The notes beneath the pieces are model-generated. The model was not told the DNA's origin, searched no databases, and was given only the letters and a program-made list of their open reading frames with translations. A DNA stretch of 62,510 bases, from positions 1 through 62,510 of the forward strand of contig WGMS01000033.1 in NCBI GenBank assembly GCA_016124935.1, written 5' to 3'. Of this stretch, positions 25,873-36,700 are shown one piece after another. The stretch comes from a bacterium. Its GTDB lineage: Bacteria; Cyanobacteriota; Vampirovibrionia; Obscuribacterales; Obscuribacteraceae. Positions within the stretch are counted from its first letter, which is position 1, and every line of letters starts with the position of its first letter. The position numbers and the translations under genes were made by a program.

Positions 25873-27012
25873 CTAGACGCCGATGACGCCCAGCTCTCTA
25901 TCCGGATAGGCGTTCTTTTCCCGAACCTGGCGACCGATCTCACGAATAGTATCGAGGGCTGCAAGTTCGGAAGAGCTTCTCTCCCGGGCTTCAAGAGCCG
26001 GGATTTTTGTAAGGGTTTCTGTCTTTTTGCGGCTCACCGAGATCTCGGCGGTCTTCCGTCCGAAGCTAAGCTCATAGATTGAGATCACCCTTCTATACAG
26101 GGGCTCGGCTTCCGAAGTCATGCCAACCTGACTCAGAAGGTCAGCAAGCTTCAAAAGACAGCTTGCCACCGCAATCGCCTTTTCTCCGTGGATCGTCTCG
26201 AGAACATGCAGTAAGCGCTCCAGCATCTCGGCGGCTTTGTCGAAACGCTGTTGTTTTTTATAGACTTCGGATAACTGCTCCAATAATGTGCTTATCTCGA
26301 GGGAAGATCGTCCGTATATAGGCTCGTAGATATAGAGGATGCGCAGGAGCAAACCCTCGGCTGCTATAAGCTTGTGCTCTTCCAGATAATGTCCGGCGAG
26401 CTTTCGCAGAGTCGGACAGATAGAGCGGCTCTGCCTGCCGTAACTGTCGACTTGATGGGCGAGAAAAAACTGATACAGACAGGTTGCTTCGCGCCTTCGT
26501 CCGGTCTTCTTGTATATCTCGGCAAGCTGATCGACTGCCACCACCAGAAGCGGGTCGGCAGGGGGGACTTCGCGCAATCTATGACTGATTAATTCTCTGA
26601 TGAATGGCTCGGCTTTAGTATATTTCTGAGAAGAGAAATAGACCCAGGCCAGATTCTCGATGCTCTTGATCAGATGAGAGAGGTCGGTGGGTTGGGTGGC
26701 GCGGATTGCCTCGTGGGCTTGAAGTAGCAGCCTTTCGGCATCATCGAATCTGCCTTGCTGAATATATTGAAAAGCGCTTTTTGTATATCCGATGTGCTCT
26801 TTAGATTCATAGGCTGGCCGGTTATAGGGTGTCTTCCACTGGGTTACGACTCCGGCGGCGTCACGCTTGCCGACCCGGGCCAGGCCTATGTCTATGATGC
26901 TGGGCGGCTCCAGCTTCTTCGCACCGGCGTCAATCTCCTGAGACACCACATGTGGAGCCCAGTCCGGTACTTTGTAGTAGAAGCCATTTCGATTGGAGTC
27001 CGGCGAAAACAT
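25873..27012 (-). CDS. TPR protein of kinesin-light-chain type
   Basis: 379 residues. About six TPR units from 75 to 320, of the longer type where each unit carries RFDDAERLLLQAHEA or RFDKAAEMLERLLHVLETIH and LYRRVISIYELSFG. No enzyme domain, signal peptide or membrane helix. A basic/acidic helical tail follows. Such proteins act as protein-binding scaffolds. Start ATG 27012 has a weak ribosome-binding site. The gene begins only 35 bp after a strong terminator, so its promoter must lie within or before that terminator (see 27047-27074). Confidence 0.75.
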   Translation of the reverse strand: MFSPDSNRNGFYYKVPDWAPHVVSQEIDAGAKKLEPPSIIDIGLARVGKRDAAGVVTQWKTPYNRPAYESKEHIGYTKSAFQYIQQGRFDDAERLLLQAHEAIRATQPTDLSHLIKSIENLAWVYFSSQKYTKAEPFIRELISHRLREVPPADPLLVVAVDQLAEIYKKTGRRREATCLYQFFLAHQVDSYGRQSRSICPTLRKLAGHYLEEHKLIAAEGLLLRILYIYEPIYGRSSLEISTLLEQLSEVYKKQQRFDKAAEMLERLLHVLETIHGEKAIAVASCLLKLADLLSQVGMTSEAEPLYRRVISIYELSFGRKTAEISVSRKKTETLTKIPALEARERSSSELAALDTIREIGRQVREKNAYPDRELGVIGV

Positions 27013-27046
27013 CGGAAAATAAACAGATCTGAGAGAGGGGCTATAT

Positions 27047-27074
27047 AAAAAAAACAGAGCCGCAAGAGGCTCTG
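27047..27074 (-). terminator. strong Rho-independent terminator or attenuator
   Basis: On the minus strand a perfect 7-bp stem (CAGAGCC/GGCTCTG, loop of 6) is followed at once by eight U. It would end transcripts coming from the DUF3160 gene. Because the next gene starts 35 bp further on, it may also act as an attenuator in that gene's leader. Confidence 0.8.
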
Positions 27075-27135
27075 GATTCCAAAATAATCCTATTACATGT
27101 AGGAACTCATTAAAAGGCGATGCGCTTCAGCATCG
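27074..27135 (-). other. set of small, partly exclusive hairpins before the terminator
   Basis: Three perfect short stems precede the terminator on the minus strand: CGATGC/GCATCG (27118-27135), TCCTA/TAGGA (27088-27104) and GGATT/AATCC (27074-27090). The last two share three bases and cannot form together. This arrangement is typical of attenuator leaders but could be chance in A/T-rich DNA. Confidence 0.3.
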
Positions 27136-27269
27136 GCGTTATAGTCTGTATTTAAAAGGGTTTCCGCCATTCGAACTGGTTGTAATAAAACAAAATTACA
27201 TTGACCTAAGAAATAAAGGAAAGTAACGAATATATTAGCGTAGACTTATGAATTGGCTGGCGCGCGGCG

Positions 27270-29582
27270 CTACCGTACCGGTGCTGAGGCTTTTCCCGGT
27301 GTTTTAGTCTTAGTCTTAGGAACGGGTCTGGATTGAACAAAGTCGAAGAGCCTTGCCCAGATAGGCGGCTGCAAAAGATCGAACTGAATTTTGCGCTGCC
27401 AGTGCCTTAATGGATACGGTCCGCCGGCCACTTCATACACAGTATAGACCGGTCCACGACAGAGAGTAGCACCCTGGGTGGTGTTGGCGATTAAAAACAG
27501 CCTGCCGGCCTCGCCTATGCCGATGGTGGCACCTTCCCCCTCTCCTTCTTTCTTTTGGGTACCGTAGGCTTGACCGAGATTGAAGTAGAGAGAATCGGAG
27601 ATGGGAAAGTCTATCTCTTTGAGAATCAGATCGAAATTGGCAAGCAGACTAAAATCCTGCTTTAAAACAGGCTCTTCGAGGATCTCTCTTTTCGAGATCT
27701 CCTCAAGACGAGAGAAGAGTCTTCGAAAGTCCTCCAGCCTTTTATCATAGCGCTTAGGATAAACGGCAAGTCCGCTAAGGGTCGATTTGCAATCTTCAAG
27801 ATCCCTGGACATCAGATGATAGACCATGGGACGCGGCTCCAGGTATTGAAAGTTGGCTGGTTTCACCCCGGCGGCAACAGCAACCTCTTTGGTTTTCTGG
27901 TTTGGGTTTGGATGCACTCTATCCGCTTTGACACCGGCGTTAGTGCCAGGTCCCTGGCCAGGGACAGGATTGTAAGCGGTATAGCTATCGATCCAGGCTG
28001 ACATAGCGGTCTCGAGCTGCCGTGAAGACCAGAGATTGGTCCGGAGTACAACCTGCACTTTATCGGGATAGGGTCTAAAGAGCTCGCAGAGAATTCGCCA
28101 GCGCCGATCGAACTCAGATTCGCCCCGACCGCCATTGGCAATTGAGATGATTCTCTCAAGACGCGGCACCGCGGTAAGCAAACGCGGATCGAGAGTGGCT
28201 ATTTGCAAAGCGAGCAAATTGGTGGCACGCACGGAACCATGGGCATGGGAAAGCAGCAAAGACAGCGGTGTCGGAGTGGGAACGTCGGTTTCGGTCTTGT
28301 ACTCGTGGGCCACATGCTTCAACCAGTCATCTTCGGCAGGCTGGACAAGAGGAAAGAAGCGAAAAACCTCCAGATCCGATGGCGCCTTGCCGCCGCTGCC
28401 TATCTCGAAGATTGACGTAGAACCAAGCGATACGGGACGCTGCTTTCTAATCTGCAACATCAACTTGGTTCTGGCGTAGGGCTGAGAGACTATATCCAGA
28501 AGACGGACGAAGCTGCCTCTGGAGCGGTCGAGGACGCTTGAAAGATCCGGCGGCAATATAGTGTGGACTTTATAATAGTTGTCGATTCCGCAAAGCGAAA
28601 AAACATTACCGATCCGGTTCCAGTATCCTAGCGCCGGCGCTTCTCCCACCCGGGCGAGAGAGAGGCTTCTATATAGAAGAACGGCACGACGAAAACTGTT
28701 GCCCCCACCGGATACGGTATTGACAGTGACATTGCGGAAAGGGAAATAAACCCGGGACAACCACTGATAACAGCTATAGAAACGGGACACTCTTTCGGAC
28801 TTGGCGTACCATCCCCAGGGCACGCAATAAGAGAAGTCGACATTCTGGTTGAAGATAACAGACTTGGCTCTCCGCCCTTTTTCACAGGATTCATAGTCGA
28901 CCTTGACCAGCTTCTCAGCACCACCTATGTCAGGCAGTTTTGCTTCGGGATCGAGCAGCTTCAATGCTACGGTCAAATAAGCGAGGTTGCGCTGCAGATC
29001 GTCTTTGACCTCTTCGTCATCTGCCTTGCGATAATCCGCAATGGTGGCTGCTATGGTGGCATTGAGCAGATGAAACATATCGGTATAGAGATGGTCTTCG
29101 ATGGCCGCGCCGAATAGAGCGTTCCTGAAGCCGAAATAAGGATGCAACAGACTGTCGACGGTGACAAAATTCGGTTTGCCGTTTTCCCGATTCCATCTAT
29201 AAATCGCCGACATCTCGCTTTCACCGACATTGGAAGCGACCACAAAATGATTCATAGCAAGTGCTTGCATAGAGCCCGGGGTCAGACCGGGGATCACGAC
29301 TTTACCAAGAGAGAGCGGTTGCACCGCCGCTCCTTCTGTCTCGTTTTGGGGGAAGAGATCATTTAAAGATGGCTTCTGCTTACGGTCCAGTTTTATGGGG
29401 TCGATTGAGCTCGGTCCGAACTGAAGGGTGTTCAGTCTATTCATTGGCAGAACATCGGGCTCGCTCAGTTGAGCTAAAGCAGGCAAGCCCGGACAGACTA
29501 GAGTCGGCAGGCTGATAGCCAGAAGAATACTGGCAATGAATCGGTGTCTGCGGGTAGAAATTGTGCTCTCCTTTTCAAGCAA
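27270..29582 (-). CDS. secreted DUF3160 protein
   Basis: 770 residues. Signal peptide near the N-terminus (RRHRFIASILLAISLPTLVC, cut near PALA). The body matches DUF3160 in layout: PNFVTVDSLLHPYFGFRNAL near 135-155, the segment SYTAYNPVPGQGPGTNAG, and the C-terminal VYEVAGGPYPLRHW. DUF3160 proteins are large exported proteins of unknown function. The nominal TTG start at 29582 has no ribosome-binding site; AAGGAG lies just inside the frame, 6 nt before an ATT codon at 29561 that would give a normal signal peptide. It follows serA by 19 bp, so it probably belongs to the same operon. Confidence 0.78.
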   Translation of the reverse strand: MLEKESTISTRRHRFIASILLAISLPTLVCPGLPALAQLSEPDVLPMNRLNTLQFGPSSIDPIKLDRKQKPSLNDLFPQNETEGAAVQPLSLGKVVIPGLTPGSMQALAMNHFVVASNVGESEMSAIYRWNRENGKPNFVTVDSLLHPYFGFRNALFGAAIEDHLYTDMFHLLNATIAATIADYRKADDEEVKDDLQRNLAYLTVALKLLDPEAKLPDIGGAEKLVKVDYESCEKGRRAKSVIFNQNVDFSYCVPWGWYAKSERVSRFYSCYQWLSRVYFPFRNVTVNTVSGGGNSFRRAVLLYRSLSLARVGEAPALGYWNRIGNVFSLCGIDNYYKVHTILPPDLSSVLDRSRGSFVRLLDIVSQPYARTKLMLQIRKQRPVSLGSTSIFEIGSGGKAPSDLEVFRFFPLVQPAEDDWLKHVAHEYKTETDVPTPTPLSLLLSHAHGSVRATNLLALQIATLDPRLLTAVPRLERIISIANGGRGESEFDRRWRILCELFRPYPDKVQVVLRTNLWSSRQLETAMSAWIDSYTAYNPVPGQGPGTNAGVKADRVHPNPNQKTKEVAVAAGVKPANFQYLEPRPMVYHLMSRDLEDCKSTLSGLAVYPKRYDKRLEDFRRLFSRLEEISKREILEEPVLKQDFSLLANFDLILKEIDFPISDSLYFNLGQAYGTQKKEGEGEGATIGIGEAGRLFLIANTTQGATLCRGPVYTVYEVAGGPYPLRHWQRKIQFDLLQPPIWARLFDFVQSRPVPKTKTKTPGKASAPVR

Positions 29583-29601
29583 ATGCTGGTTGGAATGGAG
29601 A

Positions 29602-31251
29602 CTAGATCAACTGCGCAGTCATATCCTCCAGAGAGACGAAGTCGGCTGTATAGACTCCATCCTGCTCCCCGAGCATATTTACCACTTCCTGGGAGATAGG
29701 ATCATCTAAGGTCATCACCATGACCGCGTCCTTTCTCACACCGAGGCGACCGACCCCCATGGTGGAGATATTGATATCCTGCTGACCGAGGATGGTGGCT
29801 ACTTTAGCGACCATTCCCGGCTGATCGGTATGGGTGGTGAAAAGCATGTACTTGGCGGGCTTGAGATTGATAGGATGGTCTTTTATCTTTGTGATCAGGG
29901 GCTCGTCATGGGCAAGAATAGTACCATTAATAGCGGTGGCACCTTTCTCTGTCGAAACTATCACCACAAGTTCCGAATGATGCTGCGAAGTCTCTTCGAA
30001 CTTGCTCTCCCTCACATGAATACCCCGGTTCTTAGCCACTATCTGGGCATTGACATAACTGACCCCTTCCACCTTTCCGGCAAAGAGCCCTTTCAAAGCT
30101 GCCACCACCAACGGTTCAGAGTCATTCTCCGCCAGAGAGCCGTAGCAGATAACCTCGACATCCTGGACGGTGCCGGAGGCAAGCTCACCGGCGATAGCGC
30201 CCATAGCCTCCGCCAGTCCAAGGTACTTGCCCAGCTTTTTGAGAATATGCGGCTTCATAAAAGGCAAATTGACCGGGCTGCGGGCGACGCCTTCCAGAAG
30301 ATACTCGCGAATCTGCTCAGCCAAGTCAATTGCGACATTGAGCTGCGCTTCCTGGGTGGAGGCTCCTAGATGCGGGGTCAGAACGACTTTGTCGGCGACA
30401 TCCAGAAGAGGAGAGTCCTTAGGAGGTTCGGGTTCGAAGACATCCAGAGCCGCTCCTGCCACCCGACCTTCTTTGATGGCTCTAGCTAAAGCGGCTTCGT
30501 CGATGATACCGCCTCTCGAAGCGTTGACGATTCTGACACCGGGTTTGATTCTAGAGAGCACCGTGCCGCTGATTAAATTAGTGGTCTGGGCTGTCTTGGG
30601 AGTGTGAATTGTGATGAAATCGGCTCTTCTCCAGATCTCTTCTAAAGTGACCGACTCGAAATTGAGCTCTTTCGCGCGCTCGGCGCTGATAAAAGGATCA
30701 TAGACAATCACTTTCATGTTGAGGCTCAGCGCTGTCTGAGCCACTCTTGTACCGATTTTGCCAAGACCTATTACGCCAAGCGTTTTGTTGAACAATTCTA
30801 CCCCGGTAAACTTGCTGCGCTCCCACTGACCATCTTTCATAGAACGGTCTGCACCGGTAACATTTCTAGCAAGAGACATCATCAAGGCGATGGTGAGTTC
30901 GGCGGCAGAGGCTGTGTTGCCCTCGGGAGAATTGAGGACGAGAATCCCTTTTTCCGAGGCCGCTTTCAGATCGATATTGTCGACACCGACACCAGCCCGA
31001 CCGATGACCTTTAACTTAGAGCCGGCTTCGATGACGTCCCGGGGCACCTTGCAGCGACTGCGGACTAATAACGCATCATACTGATCGATAGTGGAGAGAA
31101 GATCTTCGGCACTTATATCCGGCTCATAGACCACATCGAGGCCTTCCGAGAGGATCTCTATGCCTCTGTCGCTCAACTTGTCCGCCACCAGCACTCTCTT
31201 CAATGCCAAGTCAGTCACCTCTTGTCTCTCTGCTACCGTTCCAGTCTCCAT
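29602..31251 (-). CDS. serA: D-3-phosphoglycerate dehydrogenase (long form)
   Basis: 549 residues, the length of the long SerA type. Catalyses NAD-dependent oxidation of 3-phosphoglycerate, first step of serine synthesis. Substrate domain with LLVRSRCKVPRDVIEAG; NAD fold with GLGKIGTRVAQ; catalytic Arg in NASRGGIIDEAAL; Glu in LDVFEPEPP; His in LTPHLGAST. An intervening (ASB) domain about 340-465 and a C-terminal ACT domain (LFTTHTDQPGMVAKVATILG), which binds serine for feedback in many homologues. ATG 31251 is preceded by GAGGAG. The N-terminal extension of about 15 residues is slightly longer than usual. It lies within a minus-strand run behind a penicillin acylase gene (27 bp), an unusual setting for serA. 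Confidence 0.95.
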   Translation of the reverse strand: METGTVAERQEVTDLALKRVLVADKLSDRGIEILSEGLDVVYEPDISAEDLLSTIDQYDALLVRSRCKVPRDVIEAGSKLKVIGRAGVGVDNIDLKAASEKGILVLNSPEGNTASAAELTIALMMSLARNVTGADRSMKDGQWERSKFTGVELFNKTLGVIGLGKIGTRVAQTALSLNMKVIVYDPFISAERAKELNFESVTLEEIWRRADFITIHTPKTAQTTNLISGTVLSRIKPGVRIVNASRGGIIDEAALARAIKEGRVAGAALDVFEPEPPKDSPLLDVADKVVLTPHLGASTQEAQLNVAIDLAEQIREYLLEGVARSPVNLPFMKPHILKKLGKYLGLAEAMGAIAGELASGTVQDVEVICYGSLAENDSEPLVVAALKGLFAGKVEGVSYVNAQIVAKNRGIHVRESKFEETSQHHSELVVIVSTEKGATAINGTILAHDEPLITKIKDHPINLKPAKYMLFTTHTDQPGMVAKVATILGQQDINISTMGVGRLGVRKDAVMVMTLDDPISQEVVNMLGEQDGVYTADFVSLEDMTAQLI

Positions 31252-31278
31252 CTATGCTCTCCTCTTCTCAAATCAAAA

Positions 31279-33744
31279 TTATGGGGTGAGAACCATTTTG
31301 TTCCTCTGCTGCCTCATCGCCTCTTTGTCCGAACAGGGGACTAGAAGCGGTTTTTTCTTCAGCCAGCTATCGAGTTGATCTGTTCTGTATTCGGAGAACA
31401 GATGCCCTCCCTGGCCCATCGGTTGGGTTTCATAATACTTGTCCGAGTCGGACATATCGATAAGGACTCGCGTTGTCGGTCCCACGGACGAAGTGAATTT
31501 CTCTCTGCTGACATATTCCGAGAGGTTGCAGGCGCTCACCGTATCACCATCGCCACCGACCCCGGTGACAGGAGGATTCACCAACCAGCCAAGCGAGTTG
31601 GAAAAGCCGCCCAGTCCATGAAAGATGATGTTCTCGAATGTGGCGGTGTGGATCTTGCCCCACTTCCAATCGGTTATATCATCAGACTCACTGGCCAGAC
31701 GCACGTCGGCTATAGACTGAGAGAGAGTGGTGATGATAAAAGTCTCGAAGGTTCTCTCCTCCGGTGGCAGCCAGTCCTCGTTCTTTTCTCTCAAGAATCT
31801 TTCTACAAAAACGGTCCAGCGCGGCCAGCGGCTCATGTACTGGCGAGTGAGGGCGTCCTCTATCTTGGGCACCAGCATCCTTCTTGCCAGGTTGCGAAGA
31901 AAGGCCTCGTAGACAGAAGCGATATAGCTGTCGGAGGAAAGCTCTCCATTCCAGCTCTCCATCCGTTTGACGAAAGAGACCTGGTATTGATCCACTACTT
32001 CGTTTTTTGCCACCGCGGCCATAACCGTCTCTTTGAAGAGGTTATGAATGGCGGCGAACTCATCGCCTTGAAGATTGGCCATGTCAGGCAGCCCCACCTT
32101 TCGGGAGGCGTTGACATAGCCTTCTAAAGCACTTGTTATTCGGCTTACCGGATAGGGACTGCTCTCCAGGCTCTCGCCCTGATAAAGCTTCGAACTGGCC
32201 ACAAGAAATCCTTCCTGGGGTTTGAAGAAAGAAGGCAAAGAATCGAAAGAGGCGTTGCCTCGCCAGTCCGCCTGACCGGTCCAGCCCGGCAGCAACTGTC
32301 CGGCTTTATAAGTAGTGCTCAAAGCGGAAGTCAGACGTTCAGGAATTGCGCCCGCTACTTGCAACCCGACACCGCCCTCCCGGTCGGCAAACAAAAAGGT
32401 CTGAGCAGTGCCGTCGTAGTCTTTTAAAGCCTTGCGAAATCCTTCCCAGTCTGTTGCCCTTGCAATTTTGTAATAGGTCTCGAAAGAAGGAAGCTTCTGG
32501 TTCTCTCCTATCCATTTCAAGCTGACCGCACTATTTCCGGAAGAAAGCAGGATAGGACCATGGGATGTGACCTGGACTTTATAACGATAGACATCCTTGT
32601 TGAAGCCAAGAACATCGCGACAGGGTATCTCTTCGATTTTGGTATCGACCAGATCCCATCCCTCTTTGGTTTTGTACTTGTCCGGAAACTCCTCAGAAAA
32701 TTGCTCTACATAAAGGTCCTGGTCATCGACTTTATAGGCGGTTGCCCCCCAGGCAATCTGACTATTGCGCCCGAAAAGTATTCCGGGTACACCGGGGATG
32801 GTGACGCCGGACAGCTTGAGCTTCGGACAACTCAAAGAGATGACATACCAGAGGTTGGGATCCATGAAATTGGAATGACGATCAAACGCCAGGATGCCAC
32901 CTTTACTGTCGGTGCGATCACCGGAGACGACCCAACCGTTGCTGCCATAGCCAGGAGGAGAAAGCAATCCCAACTTCAATCCCTGGGCAATGCTCTTCAC
33001 CGAATCCGATACCAGTCCTTGCTCGGGGCCACAAGCCAGGCGAATTCTCTCCAGATCATCTTCCAGAAAGGCCGACTTGACCAGCCTCTGACCGAAAAGT
33101 TCAGTCGCCACGTCGGCTCCCGCTTTGTCGACCACTTTCTGCCTCAAGTCATCGAGGCTCCAGGATTCATTGGTGAGATACTCCAGATACTTCATCAAAC
33201 AGATGGTGTCAACAGGGCTCCACTTGCGCGGCTTGTACAGAAGCAGGCTGCACTCCAGGGGATTTTTATACTCGTTGGAATCCAGATAACCATTGATGCC
33301 GGCACTATAGTCTTCCAGGCAATTTCTAGCCTCGGTGGACATAGCCTTCAATTCTTTCTGAGCCAGCCGCCTGAAACCAAGCTGCCGAATAAGCTTATCC
33401 TGGGCAAGACAGCGACTGCCGTATACTTCAGAAAGGGTTCCGGAAGAGATCCGGCGCAGCATATCGAGTTGAAACAGCCGACGGGTGGCAGTCCAGTATC
33501 CCTGAGCGCGGTACATATCCGGCTCGGAAAGTGCCTTGATATAGGGAACATCACGCCAATCAGACAGGACCTCCACCTCTTTGAAAAGCGAAGAATGCCT
33601 GGCTATGCCTTCATACTGAGGCAGACTGGAATGGGCAAACCACCAGAATCCAACTGGTAAAGCAAAAAGAATGAGGACGAATAGTAAGAGGATGACTCGA
33701 TACACGTAGAAAATCGAACTCCGGGACGATTTTTTGAAGTTCAC
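31279..33744 (-). CDS. penicillin acylase family protein (Ntn hydrolase)
   Basis: 821 residues. An N-terminal membrane helix (about 15-35) places it outside the cytoplasm. The family hallmark is present: YGSNGWVVSG, where Ser268 would become the N-terminal nucleophile after self-cleavage, dividing alpha and beta chains. Further conserved segments: GGILAFDRHSNFMDPNLWY, GIPGVPG-type loop (TIPGVPGILFGRN), and near the end GVGGDGDTVSA with the oxyanion Asn expected in the beta chain. Members hydrolyse amide bonds of penicillins, acyl-homoserine lactones or other acyl amides; substrate cannot be predicted. It is 41 bp behind the hybrid kinase and 27 bp before serA. Confidence 0.9.
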   Translation of the reverse strand: MNFKKSSRSSIFYVYRVILLLFVLILFALPVGFWWFAHSSLPQYEGIARHSSLFKEVEVLSDWRDVPYIKALSEPDMYRAQGYWTATRRLFQLDMLRRISSGTLSEVYGSRCLAQDKLIRQLGFRRLAQKELKAMSTEARNCLEDYSAGINGYLDSNEYKNPLECSLLLYKPRKWSPVDTICLMKYLEYLTNESWSLDDLRQKVVDKAGADVATELFGQRLVKSAFLEDDLERIRLACGPEQGLVSDSVKSIAQGLKLGLLSPPGYGSNGWVVSGDRTDSKGGILAFDRHSNFMDPNLWYVISLSCPKLKLSGVTIPGVPGILFGRNSQIAWGATAYKVDDQDLYVEQFSEEFPDKYKTKEGWDLVDTKIEEIPCRDVLGFNKDVYRYKVQVTSHGPILLSSGNSAVSLKWIGENQKLPSFETYYKIARATDWEGFRKALKDYDGTAQTFLFADREGGVGLQVAGAIPERLTSALSTTYKAGQLLPGWTGQADWRGNASFDSLPSFFKPQEGFLVASSKLYQGESLESSPYPVSRITSALEGYVNASRKVGLPDMANLQGDEFAAIHNLFKETVMAAVAKNEVVDQYQVSFVKRMESWNGELSSDSYIASVYEAFLRNLARRMLVPKIEDALTRQYMSRWPRWTVFVERFLREKNEDWLPPEERTFETFIITTLSQSIADVRLASESDDITDWKWGKIHTATFENIIFHGLGGFSNSLGWLVNPPVTGVGGDGDTVSACNLSEYVSREKFTSSVGPTTRVLIDMSDSDKYYETQPMGQGGHLFSEYRTDQLDSWLKKKPLLVPCSDKEAMRQQRNKMVLTP

Positions 33745-33785
33745 CTGAGCGCCTGATCAGACGCTTATAAATTATAGTCGTCTAT

Positions 33786-36700
33786 TTAGAGTTTTTGGAC
33801 CTTGAGAGCATCGTTTATGTAGTTGACTAAAGAGTCGACACAGCTCTTGAGTTCTTCGAAAGTATCGCGAGCCTCAGCCCCTCTGCCCTCCCGTGCCTGA
33901 CTGACAAATTCACTCATAGAATCTTCCAGCTTCGTGATCGATAGCACCGAAACCAGACCCTTGAATTGATGGGCATCGCGCGCCAGTTGATCCCAGTTCT
34001 GGCTGGCGATAGAGTTTTCAAGCAGAGGAATGAACCGAACCACCTCCTCATTGAAACTGGCCAGAATCTCTTTCACATCGCTTCCATAGTGCTGACGAAG
34101 CAGATCGAAATCCACAAGAGCTAAATCTTCCTGGTGCTCGCCCCTGGTAGAGCCTTCCTCTGCCGCGGAAACCAGAGACTTTTCAAGAGATACCCTTTCG
34201 GAAGCGGAGGACTCTGCCCGGGGCAACCATCGAGCCAGGACCCTTTGCAGATCATCGATGCTGACCGGCTTCTTCAGATAATCGTCCATGCCGGCAGCCA
34301 TGCAATTTTCCCTGTCACCCTCCATGGCAAAGGCGGTCATCGCCACAATCGGTACATGGCCTCCAATACGGCTCTCCCACTTGCGAACCTCGAGGGTGGC
34401 TTCATAACCATCTAACTCGGGCATCTGGCAGTCCATCAAAATAAGATCGTATGATTTATTTTTAACGGCTTCCAGGGCCTCCTTACCGTTTTTACAGAGT
34501 TCAACCTGGACGTTGAGGTTCTCAAGCTGCCTTCTGGCAAGCTTTCTCATCAAACTGTTGTCCTCCACCACCAGCACCCTGGGGTAATCTAAAGAGGCGT
34601 CTTTGACATTTTTCGATTTAAAAATCGGCAGCTCGCGTACTTTGCTCTCCCCACTTAGAAGACCCAGCAGTTCGCGCTTCTTAATGGGCAACATCATGCA
34701 GCCATTAGCCCCGACCTCGAGCGCCCTTGTGGCAACAGACCGACTGCGATAATCATAAATACAGAATACGTCGACGGCGCCATAGCGTTTGCCGTGGCGG
34801 AGCTTCTCGATCACGCCGATATTGGTAACTCGATCATCCGTCAAAGAAACGACCACCGAAGGAGGCAGTATAGCGCTGCTCATTCCGTCTAGCTTGTATA
34901 TCAGATCACCGTATCCGGTGGCTTTAACAACTTCATAGCCTTCGTGTTCCAAATAAGCGCTCAGTACTTCGGACTCGGTTTCTACGCACTGGTAAAGAAT
35001 AACGGTTCTCCCCCGGCGCCCCTCTCCAGCCTCGGTAAAGTTGCAGACGAAGGGGCAGACGAATCGGAAGGTCGCCCCCCTGCCGACAGTAGTATCTAGT
35101 TCGATACTACCACCCATCAGCTCGGCTAAGCGCTTGCTGATAGAAAGACCCAGACCTGTACCGCCGAATTGTCTTGTTGTGGAACCGTCAGCCTGCACAA
35201 AAGGAGAAAAAAGATTTGGCAGCGCCGCATCAGATATTCCGATGCCCTCGTCTTTCACTTCGAATACCAGCCTGGGATTATTGCCCCTTTCCATGCGCGG
35301 ATAGACCCGCATAAAAACCTTTCCTCTTTCTGTAAACTTGATGGCGTTGCTCAAGAGATTGAGCAGAATCTGCCGACATCGAACCGGATCGCCCGAGACG
35401 GTAGAAACGATGCGCGGGTCCACAAGCACAGAGAAGTGCAAGCCTTTTATAGAAGCTTCATGGGCAAAGAGAGCGGCGCTGCCTTCCACAAGAGAGACCA
35501 GGTCGAAATCAATCCTCTCTATCTGCAGGCGACCGGCTTCGATTTTAGAGAAATCGAGGATATCGTTGATAATGGCAAGCAAGGTCTGGGCCGATTTTAA
35601 AATGCTGTCGGCGTGTTCGGATTGATCCGGATCCAGCTCGGTATCTAATAAAAGCTCGGATAATCCGATAACGGCACTGATTGGCGTTCTTACTTCGTGG
35701 GAAATATTGGCGACGAATTCGGACTTCAGTTTCGATGCCTCCAGGGCCTGATCATAGGCTATTTCCAATTTACCGGTGAGCTTCTCCAGCTCTTTGTTTG
35801 CTCGCTCCAGGCTATTCAAGCGATTTTCCAGATCGATTGCAAGTTGCTCGTTCTCCGACTGGGCCTCTTTCAAGTCTGTGATATCCATCATCAGACCATA
35901 GTAGAGCAACGAGCCGTCGGAGAGCCTGGTAGGCGAAGATGAAGCCCTCAAGTGCGTTATCTTTCCTCCCGGCAATATGGTCCTGGACTCACAGCGAAAC
36001 TCGGTGAAATTACTCACCGATTCTTCTATCAACTCCAGCACCTGGGGCAAGTCATCCGGATGCAACGCCTCGAAAACAAGATTGCCGTTCTCCTGGATTT
36101 CATGGTACTCGTGGCCGAAAAGTCTCTTGCATCCGTCGGAGATATAAGGAAAAGACATGGTGCCATCCGGTTTATAGAGGAACTGATAAATAACACCAGG
36201 GACTTGCGAGGCGATTTGAGAATAACGATAGTTCAAATCTTCGAGCTCTTGGGCGAACAGCTTCTTGTCAGTGATATCGTATGCGACACCATATATAACA
36301 TCATCAAAGGCGGTGGCGCTCCAGCGAAACCAGCGTATGCTACCATCCTTTGCTATATACCTATTCTCGAAATCCTTTATCCTTCCTGTTTTAGTCAACT
36401 CTTCCGCCACACCGATGGTCTTATCTCTATCATCCGGGTGAATATACGCTATATATGGCTGGGACATAAGCTCTTCCTGACTGTAGCCCAACGAATCCGA
36501 CCAGGCCGAGTTGAGCCTCTTGAAGAAGCCGAATTTATCGGCGATGCATAGATGCTCTCTAGTGAGATCGAAGAAAATCTCGGTTTCGGTCAGGTCACCG
36601 ACCTGATCTTGAAAGCGCAACTCCAGCTCACCCTGCCTCTCTTTGCGGGAGAGCTCAGATTTCTCTACGCTGGTCAGGTCATAACAGAATACTGCTATCG

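Noticed and set aside
32560..33660. Plus-strand ORF of 366 codons opposite the penicillin acylase gene
   Set aside because: The minus strand encodes conserved acylase motifs throughout; the plus frame has no domain and is open only because of codon bias.
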